From positions 5,084,001 through 5,148,000 of the forward strand of contig NZ_CAXUQH020000001.1 in assembly GCF_964253085.1 (NCBI RefSeq): a stretch of 64,000 nucleotides of DNA. Direction: 5' to 3'. The notes below the pieces were generated by a model. The model did not search any database, had not been told where the DNA came from, and saw nothing but the letters and a program-made list of their open reading frames with translations. Numbering within the stretch: the stretch's first letter is position 1; each line of letters opens with the position of its first letter. A program made the translations under genes and the position numbers. Shown here one piece after another: positions 17,640 to 26,361 of this stretch. Source of the stretch: Paenibacillus_E sp964253085 (GTDB lineage: Bacteria; Bacillota; Bacilli; Paenibacillales; NBRC-103111).

Positions 17640-18824
17640 TCATAGTTCTAACAACGCTATATCCGAACAAATCGTTCCTTCTTCCCAATGAGGATTCGCA
17701 TAGCCAGCAGGTGCATTCAGGTATGTCAACCAAACCTTGTCGAAACCAGCTTTCTTCTTTGCCGATAAGCAAGCGTTTTGAGGGTCAACACCTCTGGACA
17801 CCTCTGTTAAAAGTTCCTTCCGTAGTTGTGAGAAACGTTTGATCGTACGGTCGAATTCAGCTTCCTTATCGGGATTTATTCCACCCTGTACCCACTCGCC
17901 TTCAAAAATAAAAGCATAATCTTGGTAAGACGTAGCTTGCATCTCGACGGCTTCTGAATAATCACGTAACGCTTGCTCCCGGTATCCGTGCGATTCAGCC
18001 CACATTCCGCTTATCAGTCGGTGATACGGTGTAGGTGATTGCACATAGACTCGCCCCGTCCTCTTTAGCTTATTTTCAACAATAGCATACGACTCCCTGA
18101 ATTCCTTCTGCCATGGTCCGGCTCCAACAGAACCGATTAACCCACCTGACAGCTCTAGCTTCCTCTCTCGAATTTCCGCTTTGGATACACTGGCTATCAC
18201 AGCTGTTCCTACGTATGTTTCAAGTGTTCCGCCTAACCATGAAGACACAGCATATGAGGAAAAATTGGTGTGCGCTCCACTGTTTGTAGAAACCCAAACG
18301 ATCTCAGGTTTGCTATCACCTGTAAGGTCATTAATGGTCATTACCTTTGTTCGGCCGTTATTTTCGGATGAAAAATTCAAACTTTGGAGTGTGAATTGGC
18401 CTTCCTTAAAATCAATAACAACCCCATATGACTTTCGTGCCTGTACCACGCCTGTTTGGTTATCTAGAATATCCTCAACCAACACAGATACCCATTCATT
18501 CGAAACACCATCTTTATCCAGATCTGTCTGGATGACGTTTAAAGGCTCTTTTTCGGAATCGTATGGCACGACCCGTGTTTGAAGCCAATCGGTCATATCA
18601 CGAATAGGTTCATGTAATTGGTTAAGCTCTATTCTAAGCTGATCAAGCAAAGGTCGCCTCACCGTTTCTGAGGACGGATTAGCTGCGTCTACATCCAAGA
18701 TCAATGCCACATTTTGTGAGTTGTGAACCGGGAACTTTGGACGTTCTCTACCTGCCAAAGTTAATAAACATAGCATAACAATCCCTATACCTGCTCCTAA
18801 ATACCTCAACCCATTCCTTTTCAA
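17640..18824 (-). CDS. Exported protein of unknown function
   Basis: A 394-residue protein I do not recognise. It begins with a basic N-terminus and a hydrophobic segment (about residues 9-24), so it is probably exported or membrane-anchored. The middle has short EF-hand-like or VCBS-like phrases: QTDLDKDGVSNEWV near residue 100 and INDLTGDSKPEIVWVSTNSG near residue 165, which suggest a calcium-binding repeat scaffold. The C-terminal part mentions a repetitive helical region (HGYREQALRDYSEAVEM) resembling a TPR helix pair. TTG start with AAGGTGATG upstream. No partner gene is evident; it is transcribed away from the rib promoter region. Confidence 0.75.
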   Translation of the reverse strand: MKRNGLRYLGAGIGIVMLCLLTLAGRERPKFPVHNSQNVALILDVDAANPSSETVRRPLLDQLRIELNQLHEPIRDMTDWLQTRVVPYDSEKEPLNVIQTDLDKDGVSNEWVSVLVEDILDNQTGVVQARKSYGVVIDFKEGQFTLQSLNFSSENNGRTKVMTINDLTGDSKPEIVWVSTNSGAHTNFSSYAVSSWLGGTLETYVGTAVIASVSKAEIRERKLELSGGLIGSVGAGPWQKEFRESYAIVENKLKRTGRVYVQSPTPYHRLISGMWAESHGYREQALRDYSEAVEMQATSYQDYAFIFEGEWVQGGINPDKEAEFDRTIKRFSQLRKELLTEVSRGVDPQNACLSAKKKAGFDKVWLTYLNAPAGYANPHWEEGTICSDIALLEL

Positions 18825-19413
18825 AAGGACATCACCTTTCTTACGTATTCCCTTTTTATGTTTGACGTATCCGTGTTCAGATAGGTTCTGCTTGACTAGA
18901 TATTACACGCGAATTCCCATGATTCATGTCTCATTCAACCACTTATCGAGCCGGAGTAACATTGGCAGAGTTGGATTGGGTTTATTTGCGTTGGAGGAGG
19001 TGCTGGGGGGCTTGTTGTTGAGGGGCTGAATAACCCTAAGTTCTGAGGAAATGGCTTGCTGCTGGAGTACTGAGATGGTCCTAAGTTGTTGAGATGTTGA
19101 TGAGGTGTTGGTTTGCTGAGTAGCTAAGGTTTTGGGGTTTTGAGGTTTCGAACGGTCTAAGGTGCAGAGTCCACTTTCTACATATCTCAATTTACCTGAA
19201 AAATATACAGCTAATCCTGAAGAATTCCATCAAATTTTTCACTTAAATGGATAATATGTAGTTAATTCTCCTCCATTCTCTCATTTCGCTGAAAATGCCT
19301 GAAATTAACTACAGGAAATCCATCTAGTTTATTTTTCATCTAGTAATCCAAGTAATTAACTACAGAAAATCCATCTATTTGGCTAATCAGCCCCTCGCAT
19401 TACGCACAAACAC
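18825..19413. other. Non-coding stretch with G/T-rich strand bias and short repeats
   Basis: About 590 bp without a convincing gene. From 18950 to 19165 the plus strand is strongly G/T-rich, with many GG, GGG and GGGG tracts and quasi-periodic TTGTTGAG/TGCTGAG phrases. An 88-codon open frame on the other strand (18924-19190) has a low-complexity Ser/Thr/Gln/Asn composition and no ribosome binding site, so I do not count it. From 19247 to 19377 lie three copies of a 21-24 bp repeat. Confidence 0.6.
19247..19377. repeat. Three copies of a short repeat, two direct and one inverted
   Basis: Copy 1 at 19303-19326 and copy 2 at 19354-19377 are 24 bp long and differ at one base (both start AATTAACTACAG and end ATCCATCTA). 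An inverted, diverged copy covers 19247-19267 (ATGGAT...TGTAGTTAATT). Together they resemble a decayed interspersed repeat. Confidence 0.75.
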
Positions 19414-19444
19414 AAAAACTGCCCAGACCTAAGTCTGAGCAGTT
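19414..19444 (-). terminator. Terminator of ppiB
   Basis: Minus-strand hairpin with arms AACTGCtCAGAC and GTCTGgGCAGTT, 4-nt loop, followed by TTTTG. Confidence 0.75.
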
Positions 19445-19457
19445 CGCATTACAGCAA

Positions 19458-19889
19458 TTATACTTCTACAACTTCTACTTTTTCCATTTTGTCTTTGCCT
19501 TTGAATGCATCAACAAGCTCCATACCTTTGGATACTTTACCGAACACTGTGTGTCCGCCATCCAAATGTGGTTGCGGTTGGTAAGCGATGTAGAATTGGC
19601 TTCCGCCTGTGTTACGACCAGCATGCGCCATTGCTAGGGAGCCGCGCTCATGTTTGTTCGGGTTGATTTCACAGTTGATTTGGTAGCCAGGGCCACCAGT
19701 TCCTGTTCCAGTTGGGCAACCACCTTGTGCTACGAATCCTGGGATTACGCGGTGAAAAACAAGTCCGTTGTAGAAACCAGAGTTTGCTAGTTTTTCAAAG
19801 TTAGCGACTGTGTTCGGTGCATCTTTCTCAAAAAGATCGATAACAACCTCTCCGCCACCTGCTAGTTGAATTTTTGCTTGTTTGGCCAT
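19458..19889 (-). CDS. ppiB: Peptidyl-prolyl cis-trans isomerase, cyclophilin type
   Basis: A 143-residue single-domain cyclophilin without signal peptide. Motifs: FHRVIPGFVAQGGCPTGTGTGGPGY, MAHAGRNTGGSQFYI and HLDGGHTVFGKV. It catalyses proline isomerisation in the cytoplasm. MAKQAK was chosen as start, with an AAGGAG 11 nt upstream. Located between lysA and the rib region as in Bacillus. Confidence 0.95.
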   Translation of the reverse strand: MAKQAKIQLAGGGEVVIDLFEKDAPNTVANFEKLANSGFYNGLVFHRVIPGFVAQGGCPTGTGTGGPGYQINCEINPNKHERGSLAMAHAGRNTGGSQFYIAYQPQPHLDGGHTVFGKVSKGMELVDAFKGKDKMEKVEVVEV

Positions 19890-19947
19890 TATGTGGTTCA
19901 CTCCTTTAGGAAATAATATCTTATTCTACTATGAATGACTGCATTAC

Positions 19948-19994
19948 ACAAACAGCAGGAGGAACCCTGCGTAACTCTGGGGCCTCCTGCTGTT
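19948..19994 (-). terminator. Terminator of lysA
   Basis: Perfect 12-bp arms AACAGCAGGAGG/CCTCCTGCTGTT (19951-19962, 19983-19994) with a 20-nt loop and a short T run on both sides. Confidence 0.6.
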
Positions 19995-20006
19995 TTCATG
20001 ATGCCA

Positions 20007-21338
20007 TTATACCGTCTTGCTTACTTGTTTCATTCTCGCTGGAATTACGTCATTCCCTACGATTTGATCAAAAGTTTCACGTTTCACGACAAGGTCACTT
20101 TGACCGTCTTTGACGAAAACAACACCCGGTCTGCGAATACGGTTATAGTTGCTAGCCATCGAGTAATTGTAAGCTCCAGTACTCGACACCGCCAAAATAT
20201 CACCCGCTGCCACCTTCGGCAGATTCACATCCCAGATCAGCATATCGCCGCTTTCACAGCATTTGCCGGCAATGGAAACAACTTCAGCTGGCAGCTCTGC
20301 AGCGCGATTCGCAAGGCCCGCTTCGTATACGGCTTCGTACAGTGCAGGACGCGGATTATCTGTCATACCGCCGTCCACAGCCACATACTTACGTACGCCG
20401 GGAATATCCTTCGTTGTACCGACTGTGTAAAGCGTAGTCCCTGCATCGCCAACGATGCTTCTGCCTGGTTCAACCCAAATTTCAGGAAGCGGATAACCGT
20501 TGCTGCCGAAATTCGTTTTGATCGCATCTGTAATTGCCTTCACATATACAGCGACTGGAAGTGGCGTATCTTCACTTACGTAACGAATGCCGAAGCCACC
20601 GCCTAGGTTAATCACTTTGAACGTGACATCTAATTCAGTCCGAACATGAATGGCAAATTCGGCCATTTTCTCAGCCGCGATTCGGAAGCCTTCGACTTCA
20701 AAAATTTGTGAACCAATATGCGAATGTATACCCAAAAGATCAAGATTGGAAAGCTGCGAAGCTTCCTGAATCGCACGGAATGCAGAACCATTCCCCAAAT
20801 CGAAGCCGAATTTGGAATCTGTTTGACCTGTCGATATATATTCATGCGTATGCGCCTCCACACCTGGCGTAATCCGCAGTAAAATTTTCACCTTTTGGCG
20901 TTTTTCCGCTGCTATCGCATTTAACATTTGCAATTCGATAAAGTTATCCACGACGAAGCATCCAATTTTGGCATCAATGGCCATTTCTATCTCAGAAATG
21001 GTTTTGTTATTCCCATGGAAGTGAATGCGTTCAGCAGGGAATCCCGCTTGAAGTGCTGTGTACAGTTCGCCATCCGATACAACGTCCAACGACATGTCTT
21101 CTTCCTCGACAATTCGGCACATGGCCATTACGCAAAACGCTTTACTTGCATAGGCTACTTGAAACTTCAGCCCCGATGCCCCGAAAGCTTCAACGAATTC
21201 ACGACAACGCTGACGTACGAGTGTCTCGTCAAAAACATAGAGAGGCGTGCCGTATTCGGCAACCAACTTTGTCGTATCAACACCGCCAATTTCGAGGTGG
21301 CCTTGGTCATTTATTCTACTGGTACCATGTAAATACAT
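20007..21338 (-). CDS. lysA: Diaminopimelate decarboxylase
   Basis: A 443-residue fold-III PLP enzyme of the alanine racemase/ODC barrel type. The PLP lysine is in AYASKAFCVMAM; other markers are NLGGGFGIRY, WVEPGRSIVGDAG and the substrate-side ...CCESGDMLIWD. It makes L-lysine from meso-DAP. It keeps the Bacillus order next to ppiB and downstream of the spoVA genes. No lysine riboswitch is visible in the 125 nt upstream. Confidence 0.95.
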   Translation of the reverse strand: MYLHGTSRINDQGHLEIGGVDTTKLVAEYGTPLYVFDETLVRQRCREFVEAFGASGLKFQVAYASKAFCVMAMCRIVEEEDMSLDVVSDGELYTALQAGFPAERIHFHGNNKTISEIEMAIDAKIGCFVVDNFIELQMLNAIAAEKRQKVKILLRITPGVEAHTHEYISTGQTDSKFGFDLGNGSAFRAIQEASQLSNLDLLGIHSHIGSQIFEVEGFRIAAEKMAEFAIHVRTELDVTFKVINLGGGFGIRYVSEDTPLPVAVYVKAITDAIKTNFGSNGYPLPEIWVEPGRSIVGDAGTTLYTVGTTKDIPGVRKYVAVDGGMTDNPRPALYEAVYEAGLANRAAELPAEVVSIAGKCCESGDMLIWDVNLPKVAAGDILAVSSTGAYNYSMASNYNRIRRPGVVFVKDGQSDLVVKRETFDQIVGNDVIPARMKQVSKTV

Positions 21339-21462
21339 AGCTATATTTTCCCCTCTCTACTTGAACCTTCCCTATGCCAAATTCCGCTAAAGAGGTCGCA
21401 TACATACTAATAAAAGTACCATAGTGAATGCGTATTTGACAATACATGCGCCTAGAACAAAC

Positions 21463-21488
21463 AAAAAAGGGCAGGAAGATTCCAGCCC
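21463..21488 (-). terminator. Terminator of the spoVA operon
   Basis: Minus-strand hairpin GGGCtGGAA, TC, TTCCtGCCC followed by TTTTTT, directly downstream of the spoVAF stop. Confidence 0.75.
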
Positions 21489-21497
21489 ATTTTTACG

Positions 21498-23141
21498 CTA
21501 TGATTTGGGTTGACGGGTACCATCAATTGGTTTCGTAATACTAAGCCTTGTTTTGCTTGCTAGTACTGGACGACGAAGCAAAATCGCGAAAAAGCTCTTG
21601 GCATTAAACGGGATAAACGGCCACATATAGGGGGCATCATAGGATTTCTTCGCAGCCAGCATAATAAGCCATAATGTGGAGCCAATCACAAACCCAGGAA
21701 CTCCAAAAATGGAAACGATTATTAATAACGCTAGCCGCACGATTCGATTCGCTAAACCTAATTCATAACTTGGCGTAGCGAACATCCCGATCGACGCCAG
21801 CGCAAGGTATAGGATAACTTCGTTAATGAAGAGTCCTGTCTTAACGGCAATGTCTCCGACCAAAATCGCTGCCACCAATCCCATCGCAGTTGCAAGTGGT
21901 GAAGGCGTATGTACCGCTGCCATCCGCATCAGATCGATTCCTATATCCGCAATCAAGAATTGAAGGAGGAGCGGTAAGGTACCTTCCTTCTGCGGGCCAA
22001 GAAATTCTAGACCCGCTGGCTTTAAGGAAGGCTCCATCACCATCAGATACCAAAGTGGCAGCAAAAAGATCGACATCATAATGCCAGCGAAGCGGACCCA
22101 CCTTAAATAGGTGCCAATAAAAGGTGTATTGCGATATTCCTCAGCGTGCTGCACATGATGGAAAAAGGTCGTCGGCAAGATCATGACGCTTGGAGAGGTA
22201 TCCACAAACACACAAACATGACCTTCTAGTAGATGTGCAGAGACCACGTCCGGCCGCTCCGAATAGCGAACCATGGGATATGGATTCCAACCCTTATTTA
22301 CAATAATTTCCTCTAGTTGCTTTTCACCTAAGGGCAGACCATCAATCTCTACTTGTTTCATCTTGTCTTTAATATCTTGGACAAGTGCCGCATCCGCAAT
22401 ATCATTAATATATCCGATACAGACATCCGTCTTCGTCCGTTTGCCAATTTGCATGATTTCTAGTTTAAAACGCTCATCACGAATGCGGCGTCGAACCAGG
22501 GTAACATTCACTAACAGCGTTTCTACAAAACCATCGCGTGAACCTCTAACGACACGTTCTAAATCTGGTTCTGCAATAGATCTAACAGGGAAGCTTTTCG
22601 CATCAACCGCAATGGCTGTCGTTACTCCCTCGATAAAGAAGGCGGTCCCACCCATTAACACTTGTCCAACAATCTCAGACATTTTCGTATAATGCTTCAC
22701 TTGAATATGCGGAATTAGTTTCTCAATAAACGTTTCCAAAGTATGGTGGGCCACCGCTTCACTATCTGCATAGGTCAGTCGAGTGATGATATCCGTCAAC
22801 ACGGTATCTTTCGCGAACCCGTTGCAGTAAAAGATGCCAACGCGTTTAGCGCCAAACACCATCTCTCTCATCACAAGATCAAAACTCCGATTCAAACCGA
22901 CCCTTTCTTCCAATACGCGCTGTACTTCTCGAAGACTTTTCGGAATATCCTCTTGGATCTTGAGTGCTTTCTCTTTCGGTGTCATATTCGTGATGGGATT
23001 ATAGGTCGATAAATTCCCTTCCTCATCGACAGCTAACTTTTCTTCTTGATTATGTTCATGATTACCTTGTTTCTCTTCGTCCTGTAATTCTTGCAAGTTC
23101 TCATCGTCACTACGTTGACCATTTTTAACTATAAATTTCAT
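21498..23141 (-). CDS. spoVAF: Stage V sporulation protein AF (GerA-family)
   Basis: A 547-residue GerA-type protein. A hydrophilic N-terminal domain (about 1-330, with a very acidic/Gln-rich first 50 residues) precedes five or so transmembrane helices (about 345-500). The NPYPMVRYSERPDVVSAHLLEGHV and TFFHHVQHAEEY phrases are typical of SpoVAF. GerA-family A subunits act in germination; SpoVAF works with FigP to amplify ion release in Bacillus. It follows spoVAB by 25 nt. Confidence 0.9.
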   Translation of the reverse strand: MKFIVKNGQRSDDENLQELQDEEKQGNHEHNQEEKLAVDEEGNLSTYNPITNMTPKEKALKIQEDIPKSLREVQRVLEERVGLNRSFDLVMREMVFGAKRVGIFYCNGFAKDTVLTDIITRLTYADSEAVAHHTLETFIEKLIPHIQVKHYTKMSEIVGQVLMGGTAFFIEGVTTAIAVDAKSFPVRSIAEPDLERVVRGSRDGFVETLLVNVTLVRRRIRDERFKLEIMQIGKRTKTDVCIGYINDIADAALVQDIKDKMKQVEIDGLPLGEKQLEEIIVNKGWNPYPMVRYSERPDVVSAHLLEGHVCVFVDTSPSVMILPTTFFHHVQHAEEYRNTPFIGTYLRWVRFAGIMMSIFLLPLWYLMVMEPSLKPAGLEFLGPQKEGTLPLLLQFLIADIGIDLMRMAAVHTPSPLATAMGLVAAILVGDIAVKTGLFINEVILYLALASIGMFATPSYELGLANRIVRLALLIIVSIFGVPGFVIGSTLWLIMLAAKKSYDAPYMWPFIPFNAKSFFAILLRRPVLASKTRLSITKPIDGTRQPKS

Positions 23142-23165
23142 TGGTGCGCCACCTTCCTCCGCCCG

Positions 23166-23588
23166 TTAATAAATTAACCATTCAAACAAGGAGCCAATAA
23201 CCTTACCAAAAATCATGGCCATTAATAACCCAATTCGATAGGAATCCATTCCTACTCGTTTAGCCAAAATCGGCAGCACATTGACGATTTCAGTCAGTGC
23301 TGCGGCTAGCAAGCCTACAAAGCAACCTGCAAATAGGCCAAATAATGCTGCACCCATTGGGAATAAATGCATATGCAGATCACTGAAATCCACCCAAGTA
23401 AACATGAGTGAGCCGAGTACAACCGCTGCTTCATAAGCGTGAATTTTCGAAAATGATTTCGTGATTTGGGCTAACCTAGGGATGATATCCAAGACCACTA
23501 GAAAGGCAACCATGCCGCTCCCAACTGCAATGCCCCCAGCTAATCCGATAAAAGCGGCTAGGAAAGCTTCCCCGAACAGCGTAATCAC
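23166..23588 (-). CDS. spoVAB: Stage V sporulation protein AB
   Basis: A 140-residue protein with four predicted transmembrane helices, matching SpoVAB in length and pattern (AFIGLAGGIAVGSGMVAFLVVLDIIPRL, VLPILAKRVGM). SpoVA proteins mediate dipicolinic acid uptake into spores and its release. The GTG start overlaps the spoVAA stop by 4 nt (GTGA). Confidence 0.9.
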   Translation of the reverse strand: MITLFGEAFLAAFIGLAGGIAVGSGMVAFLVVLDIIPRLAQITKSFSKIHAYEAAVVLGSLMFTWVDFSDLHMHLFPMGAALFGLFAGCFVGLLAAALTEIVNVLPILAKRVGMDSYRIGLLMAMIFGKVIGSLFEWLIY

Positions 23589-24217
23589 TTCGAATCCCCT
23601 TCTTCATTGATTTTCGAGTATTCTTCTGTGATTACATAATGATTAATATTTTCTTGATACATAAACATTTCAACTTCCAATGGGCTCGGCTCTTCATTGA
23701 ATTTCTTCTTAAACAGATGGTTAAAGAAAAGTACCATCCCTGCTCCGATACCAATTGAATAGGGAATTTGCAAAATTAGCGGATGATCCACCTTTTTACC
23801 CGTCATCAATTCATAAATACGCTGATGTACGGCTAACATGGACACGTCTGCATGGAAATTCATGATCGCCAGCCCTGAGCCAATAAATAAAAGCAACCAA
23901 ACGATCCCGATGAGAAGCGGATTTGCTTTCTTATTATCGGTGTATATCTCTAACAGCACGTGTGGTTCTCCAAAATGTTCAACTTGCAGCTCGGGAAACC
24001 GTTTCTTCACTTTACGAATGATTAATAGCATGTCAATGAGCACGCGATTCCCATCCTCTTGCTGGGGTTGATGAATAATCAATTCGTTCAGAGCTTGTTC
24101 ATATTCAGGCTCCACAAATAGCTGTGCAATATGGTGCAGTCTCACAATCTGACCTTTGCGAACGCGCGCTTTGCGGCGCAAACGAATGTATAAATATTTA
24201 CTAACTATCTGAACCAT
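23585..24217 (-). CDS. spoVAA: Stage V sporulation protein AA
   Basis: A 210-residue SpoVAA: an N-terminal soluble domain of about 110 residues (YLYIRLRRKARVRKGQIVRL...) and two transmembrane helices (about 117-138 and 165-185), then a short acidic tail. It is the first gene of the forespore-expressed spoVA operon, and a SigG-like promoter lies upstream. In B. subtilis spoVAC, AD, AE follow AB; here spoVAF follows directly. Confidence 0.9.
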   Translation of the reverse strand: MVQIVSKYLYIRLRRKARVRKGQIVRLHHIAQLFVEPEYEQALNELIIHQPQQEDGNRVLIDMLLIIRKVKKRFPELQVEHFGEPHVLLEIYTDNKKANPLLIGIVWLLLFIGSGLAIMNFHADVSMLAVHQRIYELMTGKKVDHPLILQIPYSIGIGAGMVLFFNHLFKKKFNEEPSPLEVEMFMYQENINHYVITEEYSKINEEGDSK

Positions 24218-24278
24218 GGTTCACCCCTCTCAGAGCTTAACAATGTCAATTCTGCCTGCAGTCATCCATGTATAGAAA

Positions 24279-24309
24279 TAGTATGCAAAATCCTTCCTTT
24301 GCGTAATCC
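24279..24309 (-). promoter_or_regulatory. Putative SigG promoter of spoVAA-AB-AF
   Basis: On the minus strand GGATTA (24304-24309), 18 nt, CATACTA (24279-24285). The -10 is a perfect match to the SigG consensus CATAxTA; the -35 matches 4 of 6 positions of TGAATA. spoVA operons are SigG-dependent in Bacillus. Confidence 0.6.
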
Positions 24310-24408
24310 ATTCGAGATTTGGTAAATTCTCCATGCATAAAGTCGGATATGGCAAGGCATGTTAAATAGGGAATACGATTACTTATTCCATATAAAGAAG
24401 GTGATAAC

Positions 24409-24618
24409 ATGGCAAAATTCGCGTTAACACTAGTCATCATTGGTGCGCTGAATTGGCTTCTAGTTGGGCTTTTCGAATGGGATTTAGTTTCTGCTCTACT
24501 TGGGGGAGATTCACATCGTGAATCTTCAGGGTTAAGTCGTATCGTATATTCCCTCGTAGGTTTATGCGGGATATACTGCGTCAGATTTTATGCTGTTGAC
24601 CGTTATTCGGTACGCTAG
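24409..24618 (+). CDS. DUF378 family small membrane protein
   Basis: A 69-residue protein with two transmembrane helices and the DUF378 pattern (LTLVIIGALNWLLVGLFEWDLVSALLG then LSRIVYSLVGLCGIY). B. subtilis YuzA belongs to the same family; function unknown. ATG with AAGGTGAT upstream. It is a plus-strand island between spoVAA and sigF and ends before a bidirectional terminator. Confidence 0.88.
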   Translation: MAKFALTLVIIGALNWLLVGLFEWDLVSALLGGDSHRESSGLSRIVYSLVGLCGIYCVRFYAVDRYSVR

Positions 24619-24703
24619 GAAAGAGTTCGGTGTATAAGGAACAAGCCGCTCATCACCCCTGATATTTACTCATGGGAAATTAGCGGCTATACGTATATAC
24701 GCT

Positions 24704-24739
24704 GAAAAACCGTCCTCCAAGAAGGAGCACGGTTTTTTT
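24704..24739. terminator. Bidirectional terminator between the DUF378 gene and sigF
   Basis: Hairpin AACCGTcCTCC, AAGA, GGAGcACGGTT with seven T on the plus side and five T on the minus side. It lies in the convergent space of the two genes. Confidence 0.85.
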
Positions 24740-24765
24740 CCATAGCGTGGTGAAGTATAGGACAA

Positions 24766-25521
24766 TTATTGTGCAATTTGATCTTTGATCGATTGCAGAA
24801 TCTTTTTCTCCAAGCGCGATACCTGCACCTGAGATATGCCTAGTCTACTTGCAACCTCCGACTGAGTCTGATCACGGAAATAGCGGAGATAAACAATAAG
24901 TCTTTCTCGCTCCGAGAGCGTCCCAATCGCCTCATTCAAGGCTAGCTTCTCGAACCATTTCTCTCCGGATTCATCCGAAATTTGGTCCATAAGCGTGATA
25001 GGGTCTCCATCGTTCTCGAACACGGTCTCATGAATCGACGAGAGTGGTTTATTCGCCTCTTGAGCGAATACAACCTCCTCCGGCGTAATCATAAGCTCCT
25101 CGGCAACCTCTTTGATCGTAGGAAGCCTCCCCAAGCGCTTCGAAAGCTCATCCTTCGTCTTGCGAATTTTGTTCGCAAGCTCCTTCAGAGAGCGGCTTAC
25201 CTTTAATGTGCCATCATCCCGCAGAAACCGCTGGATTTCCCCGATTATCATCGGGACTGCATAGGTTGAGAATTTTACATCATACGATAGATCGAATTTG
25301 TCCACGGACTTAAGCAGTCCAATGCACCCGATCTGGAACAAGTCTTCGGCTTCGTAACCACGGTTCAAAAAGCGCTGAACCACGGACCACACCAAACGGA
25401 TATTGCAGCTGACAAGTGTTTCTCTAGCGAGTCCATCTCCGGATTGGCTGAGGGCGATTAACCGTTTGACTTCCGAATCGTCTAAATAACTATGAGAAGC
25501 ATGCTTCAGATCAACATCCAT
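24766..25521 (-). CDS. sigF: Sporulation sigma factor SigF
   Basis: A 251-residue sigma-70 family factor. Region 2 (NIRLVWSVVQRFLNRGYEAEDLFQIGCIGLLKSV), region 3 and region 4 (QSEVASRLGISQVQVSRLEKKIL) are all present. SigF is the first forespore-specific sigma factor, held inactive by SpoIIAB. It is the third gene of the spoIIA operon, 11 nt after spoIIAB. Confidence 0.97.
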   Translation of the reverse strand: MDVDLKHASHSYLDDSEVKRLIALSQSGDGLARETLVSCNIRLVWSVVQRFLNRGYEAEDLFQIGCIGLLKSVDKFDLSYDVKFSTYAVPMIIGEIQRFLRDDGTLKVSRSLKELANKIRKTKDELSKRLGRLPTIKEVAEELMITPEEVVFAQEANKPLSSIHETVFENDGDPITLMDQISDESGEKWFEKLALNEAIGTLSERERLIVYLRYFRDQTQSEVASRLGISQVQVSRLEKKILQSIKDQIAQ

Positions 25522-25532
25522 AGATCCTACCC

Positions 25533-25979
25533 CTAATTGTATAAAGCTTTTTTAGATTCAATTCGCTTCAACATGTTTATTTTCGTTCCGATTCCGACGG
25601 CCGTCACAACTTCCACTTCGTCCATGAAATTTTCCATAATTGTAAAGCCCATCCCAGAACGTTCGAGCTCTGGTTTAGACGTGTACAAGGGCTCCTTCGC
25701 TTGCTCTAAATCAGCAATACCTTCACCCTTATCCTCAATCGTTAAACGAATCGTGTCATCATCAATTTCAGCTGAAATGGTAATGACACCATCCTTATTA
25801 TTGTTATAACCATGTATAATCGAATTCGTTACGGCTTCTGAAACAACCGTTTTGATATCCGTCAACTCATCTAATGTTGGATCTAACTGCGAAACGAATG
25901 CGGCCACGGCCACACGAGCAAAAGCTTCATTCTCAGATCGGCTGGCAAATTGCAGGGTCATAAAGTTACGTTCACTCAT
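25533..25979 (-). CDS. spoIIAB: Anti-sigma F factor and serine kinase SpoIIAB
   Basis: A 148-residue GHKL-type kinase. N box SEAVTNSIIHGYNN, G1 box EDKGEGI and G2 box ERSGMGFTIM are visible. It binds SigF and phosphorylates SpoIIAA. Its ATG overlaps the spoIIAA stop (ATGA), so the two are translationally coupled. Confidence 0.97.
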   Translation of the reverse strand: MSERNFMTLQFASRSENEAFARVAVAAFVSQLDPTLDELTDIKTVVSEAVTNSIIHGYNNNKDGVITISAEIDDDTIRLTIEDKGEGIADLEQAKEPLYTSKPELERSGMGFTIMENFMDEVEVVTAVGIGTKINMLKRIESKKALYN

Positions 25980-26329
25980 AAAGCAACCTCCAAACTGGAC
26001 ATTGCATTACGTTCGTTATCTTGAATCGAAACGATCTTAAACATCCCCGAAAGCTCGAACAATCGATATACGGCTGGTGATACGTCACAGACGACCATTT
26101 TACCGCCTTTGCTCGTGATTTGCTTATAACGGCCAAGAATGACGCCTAGACCTGAGCTATCCATGAAGGAGAGGTCCTTCAAGCTAAGAATGAGGTGGTG
26201 CGTCTGCTCCTTCGCAATCGCATCCTCCATCCTCGCCTTTACACTATCCGCTGCATGATGGTCAAGTTCACCCTTCAATCTAACAATCAGCGCTCTTCTG
26301 CCTTGCTCAAACTCAATTTGCATGCCCAA
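25976..26329 (-). CDS. spoIIAA: Anti-sigma F factor antagonist SpoIIAA
   Basis: A STAS-domain protein of about 117 residues. The phosphorylated serine lies in LSFMDSSGLGVILGRYKQI; GELDHHAADSV is also typical. Dephosphorylated SpoIIAA frees SigF from SpoIIAB. The start is uncertain: the TTG at 26327-26329 is 8 nt from a GGGAG and gives an N-terminus like other SpoIIAA proteins; an ATG two codons later and a GTG three codons earlier are alternatives. Confidence 0.94.
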   Translation of the reverse strand: MGMQIEFEQGRRALIVRLKGELDHHAADSVKARMEDAIAKEQTHHLILSLKDLSFMDSSGLGVILGRYKQITSKGGKMVVCDVSPAVYRLFELSGMFKIVSIQDNERNAMSSLEVAL

Positions 26330-26361
26330 TATGTTCACTCCCTTCAGGTCATGAACACTAG

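Noticed and set aside
18924..19190. 88-codon minus-strand open frame with Ser/Thr/Gln/Asn-rich sequence
   Set aside because: Low-complexity reading of a G/T-rich stretch, no ribosome binding site, no recognisable pattern.
19354..19377. CRISPR-like direct repeats at 19303-19377
   Set aside because: Only two direct copies plus one inverted, no regular spacers and no cas genes.
21401..21420. CATACTA match to a SigG -10 on the plus strand
   Set aside because: No plus-strand gene follows and no -35 is present; chance match.
21339..21462. Lysine riboswitch before lysA
   Set aside because: The gap is only about 120 nt and lacks the L-box conserved blocks.
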